Source: Acidobacteriota bacterium
GTDB taxonomy: Bacteria > Acidobacteriota > Terriglobia > UBA7540
Length of the DNA: 27,237 bases
NCBI GenBank assembly: GCA_021789565.1
Contig: JAJYJL010000007.1
Span: 1 to 27,237 of the forward strand
Direction: 5' to 3'
Below the pieces are notes generated by a model, which was not told where the DNA came from, ran no database searches, and worked only from the letters and a program-made list of their open reading frames with translations. Position numbers and translations under genes: made by a program. Shown here piece by piece: positions 25,200 to 27,237 of the stretch (positions are counted from its first letter, which is position 1; the number at the start of each line of letters is the position of its first letter).

Positions 25200-26129
25200 A
25201 TGAAGAAGACACAACAATTCTTAGCCAAACTCAAGCTGCCGTTTGAAGACAATCATGCGCTGAAGCCCACCTCACTCAGATTTAAGGACGGCGGGCAATA
25301 CCGCTTTGAAATCCCAAGCGTTGAGGGTCCGCGGGTTTTCCGCGAAGTGCTGGACGCGGCCAAGGACCTGAACGTCCCGATCCATCGCGTCAGCCAGGGA
25401 AGCGGCGTCATGCTGCTGACAAAAGCTGAAATTTCAGAGATGGCGCATATCGGCCACGACCAGCGCATTGAGGTTTGCCTGTTCGTCGGGCCGCGAGCCA
25501 CCTTCGAGACCGGCGCGCAAACCGCGTCAGCCGCAGGCAAGGTGATCGGCCTGCAACATCGCGGCGCCGACCAACTGGTCTACGCCATTGAAGACGTTAA
25601 GCGCGCCTGCGATCTCGGTATCCGGAGCATTCTTCCCGCGGACCTCGGCCTGATCTGGGTGATCAATGAGATGAAGAAGAAGGGCGAGCTTCCCAGGAAC
25701 CTGGTTATCAAGAGTTCAGTCACCCTGCCGGCCGCCAATCCCGCCACGGCCCGACTGTTTGAGCAGGCAGGTGTTAACACGCTCAACATTCCCACCGATC
25801 TGGCCCCCGCTCAGATCGGCGCCATCCGCCAGGCGGTCGATATTCCCATCGACCTTTACATCGAGGTCCCCGACAACTTCGGCGGCTTCGTCCGTTACTA
25901 CGAGATGCCGCAGATCATCCAGGTGGGAGCGCCCACCTATTTCAAGTTCGGACTGCGCAACGCTCCGGACATCTATCCTTCCGGCGGCCACATTGAAGAC
26001 CTGGCTGCGCGGATGGGCCGCGAGCGCGTTCGCCGCGCGCGCATCGCGCTCGACCTGCTTGAACAGTACGCGCCGCAGATGAAGATGTCGCCTCTCGGGT
26101 CCAAGGACCTTGGCATCCCGGAAGTGTGA
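25200..26129 (+). CDS. Uncharacterised U32-like TIM-barrel protein
   Basis: 309 residues, no signal peptide, probably cytoplasmic. I see a beta/alpha-barrel rhythm from residue 30 on (F-E-I-P-S-V-E-G-P, V-P-I-H-R-V-S-Q-G-S-G, I-E-V-C-L-F-V-G-P-R, I-R-S-I-L-P-A-D, L-V-I-K-S-S-V-T-L, V-N-T-L-N-I-P-T-D-L, I-D-L-Y-I-E-V-P-D). It ends with a conserved-looking Y-F-K-F-G-L-R-N-A-P-D-I-Y-P-S-G-G-H segment. Proteins like this are usually labelled U32 peptidase-like in genome annotations, from recollection only, and I see no peptidase proof. Polar clusters at strand ends (H-R, D, K, E-D) suggest an enzyme. AGGAG lies 6 bases before the ATG. Tight linkage to the semialdehyde dehydrogenase suggests a sugar-acid or keto-acid step. 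Confidence 0.8.
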   Translation: MKKTQQFLAKLKLPFEDNHALKPTSLRFKDGGQYRFEIPSVEGPRVFREVLDAAKDLNVPIHRVSQGSGVMLLTKAEISEMAHIGHDQRIEVCLFVGPRATFETGAQTASAAGKVIGLQHRGADQLVYAIEDVKRACDLGIRSILPADLGLIWVINEMKKKGELPRNLVIKSSVTLPAANPATARLFEQAGVNTLNIPTDLAPAQIGAIRQAVDIPIDLYIEVPDNFGGFVRYYEMPQIIQVGAPTYFKFGLRNAPDIYPSGGHIEDLAARMGRERVRRARIALDLLEQYAPQMKMSPLGSKDLGIPEV

Positions 26130-26130
26130 C

Positions 26131-26268
26131 TTGGGGCACACGCCACGGATCCTCTACCTTTTTGAGGCGCGGGTATGCAGTGTCGCTGAAACCATCCTCA
26201 GCCTGGGCACTACGCGCGTCTCCTACACCGACGGCGTCACCGCCATTATCGCCGAGTGCCGTTCATAA
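26131..26268 (+). CDS. Possible 45-aa ORF or 3' gene remnant
   Basis: Starting one base after the U32-like stop, a TTG-initiated frame encodes 45 residues of natural-looking composition (I-L-Y-L-F-E-A-R-V and, at the end, T-R-V-S-Y-T-D-G-V-T-A-I-I-A-E) up to the TAA at 26266-26268. GGAAG lies 6 bases before the TTG. It could be a real small protein coupled to the upstream gene, or the surviving tail of a decayed gene. No family recognised. Confidence 0.33.
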   Translation: MGHTPRILYLFEARVCSVAETILSLGTTRVSYTDGVTAIIAECRS

Positions 26269-26359
26269 TCTCTCCTGGCCGGCAGCAAGAAGCGCCTGCA
26301 AAGTCCCGGGGAAACAGCTTCCATGCGCCCACCTCTCGCGACTGTGGTAGACTTCACTC

Positions 26360-27043
26360 ATGAAGTACCTGCTCGCCATTTCGGTTTTTCTGGCGGGTAC
26401 TGTGTTCCCGCACGCCCTAAGGGGTCAATCCGTCATCTTAACGTTTGGACCAGCCGCCTCCGGCACGTGGGTGCGGCCGGCGCCCTTCCTCAATGGTCCG
26501 TCAGGATTTCGCGAGTTCAGCGATTCCCGTCCCGTGGTCTTTCCGCCTTTCTTGGGCTATCCATCGAGCTATCCGTTCACCTATTTCTATCCCAGTCTGT
26601 GGCCGCCTCTCGACGAGCAATACGAGCAAGCTTCACGCATTGCGCGCGGTGACGTTGAGGCGGAGGTCGCCGCCCAGCAAAAAGAGTATCTTTCCAGCCA
26701 GATCAAGGCACTGGCGGAGGAGGTGCGTTCGCTTCGCCGGCAGCAGTCTTTGCCGCAATACGAGCAGGAGTCCGTTGCGCCGCCTCGCAATGAAGGCCCC
26801 CGGCAGCCTCTGCCGCAAACCCGGCCCTCCGCCCATCACAAATTCCCCGCCACCGTCTTCGTCTTCCACGACGGCCGCGAGATGGAAGTGCGCGACTACG
26901 CCATCCTGGGTGAAACGTTGTGGGTTTTTCGCGGGCAGACAGCCCGCAAGTTTCCGCTTGCCGACTTCAACATCGACGCCAGCCGCCAGGTGAATGAAGA
27001 GCACGGGATTGAATTCCCTGTTTCCCGACCTCATCAACAGTAA
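26360..27043 (+). CDS. Secreted hypothetical protein with coiled coil
   Basis: 227 residues. A clear signal peptide (M-K-Y-L-L-A-I-S-V-F-L-A-G-T, probable cleavage near A-L-R-G-Q) is followed by a Pro/Phe/Tyr-rich segment (about 45-82), a short coiled coil (about 85-125, E-Q-Y-E-Q-A-S-R-I through E-V-R-S-L-R-R-Q-Q), a Pro-rich linker, and a C-terminal beta-rich module (about 163-215). This last part, with V-F-V-F-H-D-G-R-E-M-E-V-R-D-Y-A-I and T-L-W-V-F-R-G-Q-T-A-R-K-F-P-L, looks like a small repeated beta domain that senses or binds something in the envelope. I do not recognise a named family. The start is the ATG before the signal peptide; the ribosome site is weak. Confidence 0.75.
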   Translation: MKYLLAISVFLAGTVFPHALRGQSVILTFGPAASGTWVRPAPFLNGPSGFREFSDSRPVVFPPFLGYPSSYPFTYFYPSLWPPLDEQYEQASRIARGDVEAEVAAQQKEYLSSQIKALAEEVRSLRRQQSLPQYEQESVAPPRNEGPRQPLPQTRPSAHHKFPATVFVFHDGREMEVRDYAILGETLWVFRGQTARKFPLADFNIDASRQVNEEHGIEFPVSRPHQQ

Positions 27044-27092
27044 TCTGCCGTCCTCAATGCACGGCGAGGACATTCCTCATTACAATCCGTGC

Positions 27093-27121
27093 TTGCGTTC
27101 CTGGCCGGTTGACATCATAAT
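27093..27121 (+). promoter_or_regulatory. Possible promoter of the terminal Tat gene
   Basis: TTGCGT (27093-27098), a 17-base spacer and CATAAT (27116-27121), about 48 bases before the ATG at 27169. A TTGACA at 27109-27114 has no matching -10. Confidence 0.35.
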
Positions 27122-27168
27122 CTGGCCTTTCCGTTTCAATTGCCGTCCACAATCAAAGGAGGATTTAT

Positions 27169-27237
27169 ATGCCATCAGAAGACCAGCCGTTCCATCACAA
27201 CCTTTCGCCCAAACCATCGCGACGCAACTTCCTCAAG
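27169..27237 (+). CDS. N-terminus of a Tat-exported protein, cut by window end
   Basis: The first 23 codons are visible. AAAGGAGG lies 6 bases before the ATG, a strong ribosome site. The sequence ends in S-R-R-N-F-L-K, a perfect Tat motif, so the product is exported folded. In this genomic setting a Gfo/Idh/MocA oxidoreductase or related sugar enzyme is a fair guess, but nothing past the signal is visible. Confidence 0.75.
   Translation, partial: MPSEDQPFHHNLSPKPSRRNFLK

Overview
The window reads as GC-rich chromosomal DNA from a free-living, heterotrophic Gram-negative soil-type bacterium. The best guess is Acidobacteriota (Bryobacterales/Solibacter-like). The grounds are several twin-arginine (Tat) exported sugar oxidoreductase or isomerase proteins, two PQQ beta-propeller dehydrogenases fused to c-type cytochromes, a eukaryotic-like citrate synthase, long TPR proteins, and the complete absence of phage, IS, CRISPR, rRNA or tRNA signals. 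The taxonomic call is inference from gene content.

Layout. 1-1040: 3' part of a GH78 alpha-L-rhamnosidase (+). 1108-4426: minus-strand genes for a cold-shock protein with a strong promoter and about 100-nt leader, a TPR protein preceded by a membrane-anchored OB-fold-like protein, and an aquaporin-family channel. 4427-5130: a 0.7-kb non-coding stretch with a degenerate tandem repeat of about 54 bp. 5131-7881: a two-domain M16 zinc peptidase (-), with a terminator overlapping its stop codon. 8189-15071 (+): PQQ dehydrogenase lipoprotein with an internal cytochrome c; citrate synthase; OsmC-like protein; PQQ dehydrogenase with two N-terminal haem domains. 15218-16624 (+): WbpA-type nucleotide-sugar dehydrogenase with its own promoter. 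16694-22257 (-): M55 aminopeptidase, sugar isomerase/epimerase, Gfo/Idh/MocA oxidoreductase (all three with Tat signals), RraA-like aldolase and an MFS anion symporter. 22392-23694 (-): YHS-like mini-protein, small TPR protein and a possible 89-aa ORF. 23711-26129 (+): an aldehyde dehydrogenase of the 2-oxoglutarate-semialdehyde type followed by an uncharacterised U32-like TIM-barrel protein. 26131-27237 (+): a possible 45-aa ORF, a secreted hypothetical protein, and the first 23 codons of another Tat-exported protein.

How it fits together. Most of the window serves carbohydrate and sugar-acid use: hydrolysis of rhamnosides, periplasmic oxidation by PQQ enzymes that pass electrons to their own cytochromes, Tat-exported sugar redox/isomerase chemistry, import by an anion symporter, and cleavage or oxidation of keto-acid intermediates (RraA-like, aldehyde dehydrogenase) into the TCA cycle, where citrate synthase acts. 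This linkage is inferred from families and adjacency. I see no clear defence system or mobile element. The most promising undescribed items are the U32-like/aldehyde dehydrogenase pair, the Tat-exported sugar cluster, the diheme PQQ enzyme with a D-W-D active-site signature, and the tandem repeat upstream of the aquaporin gene.
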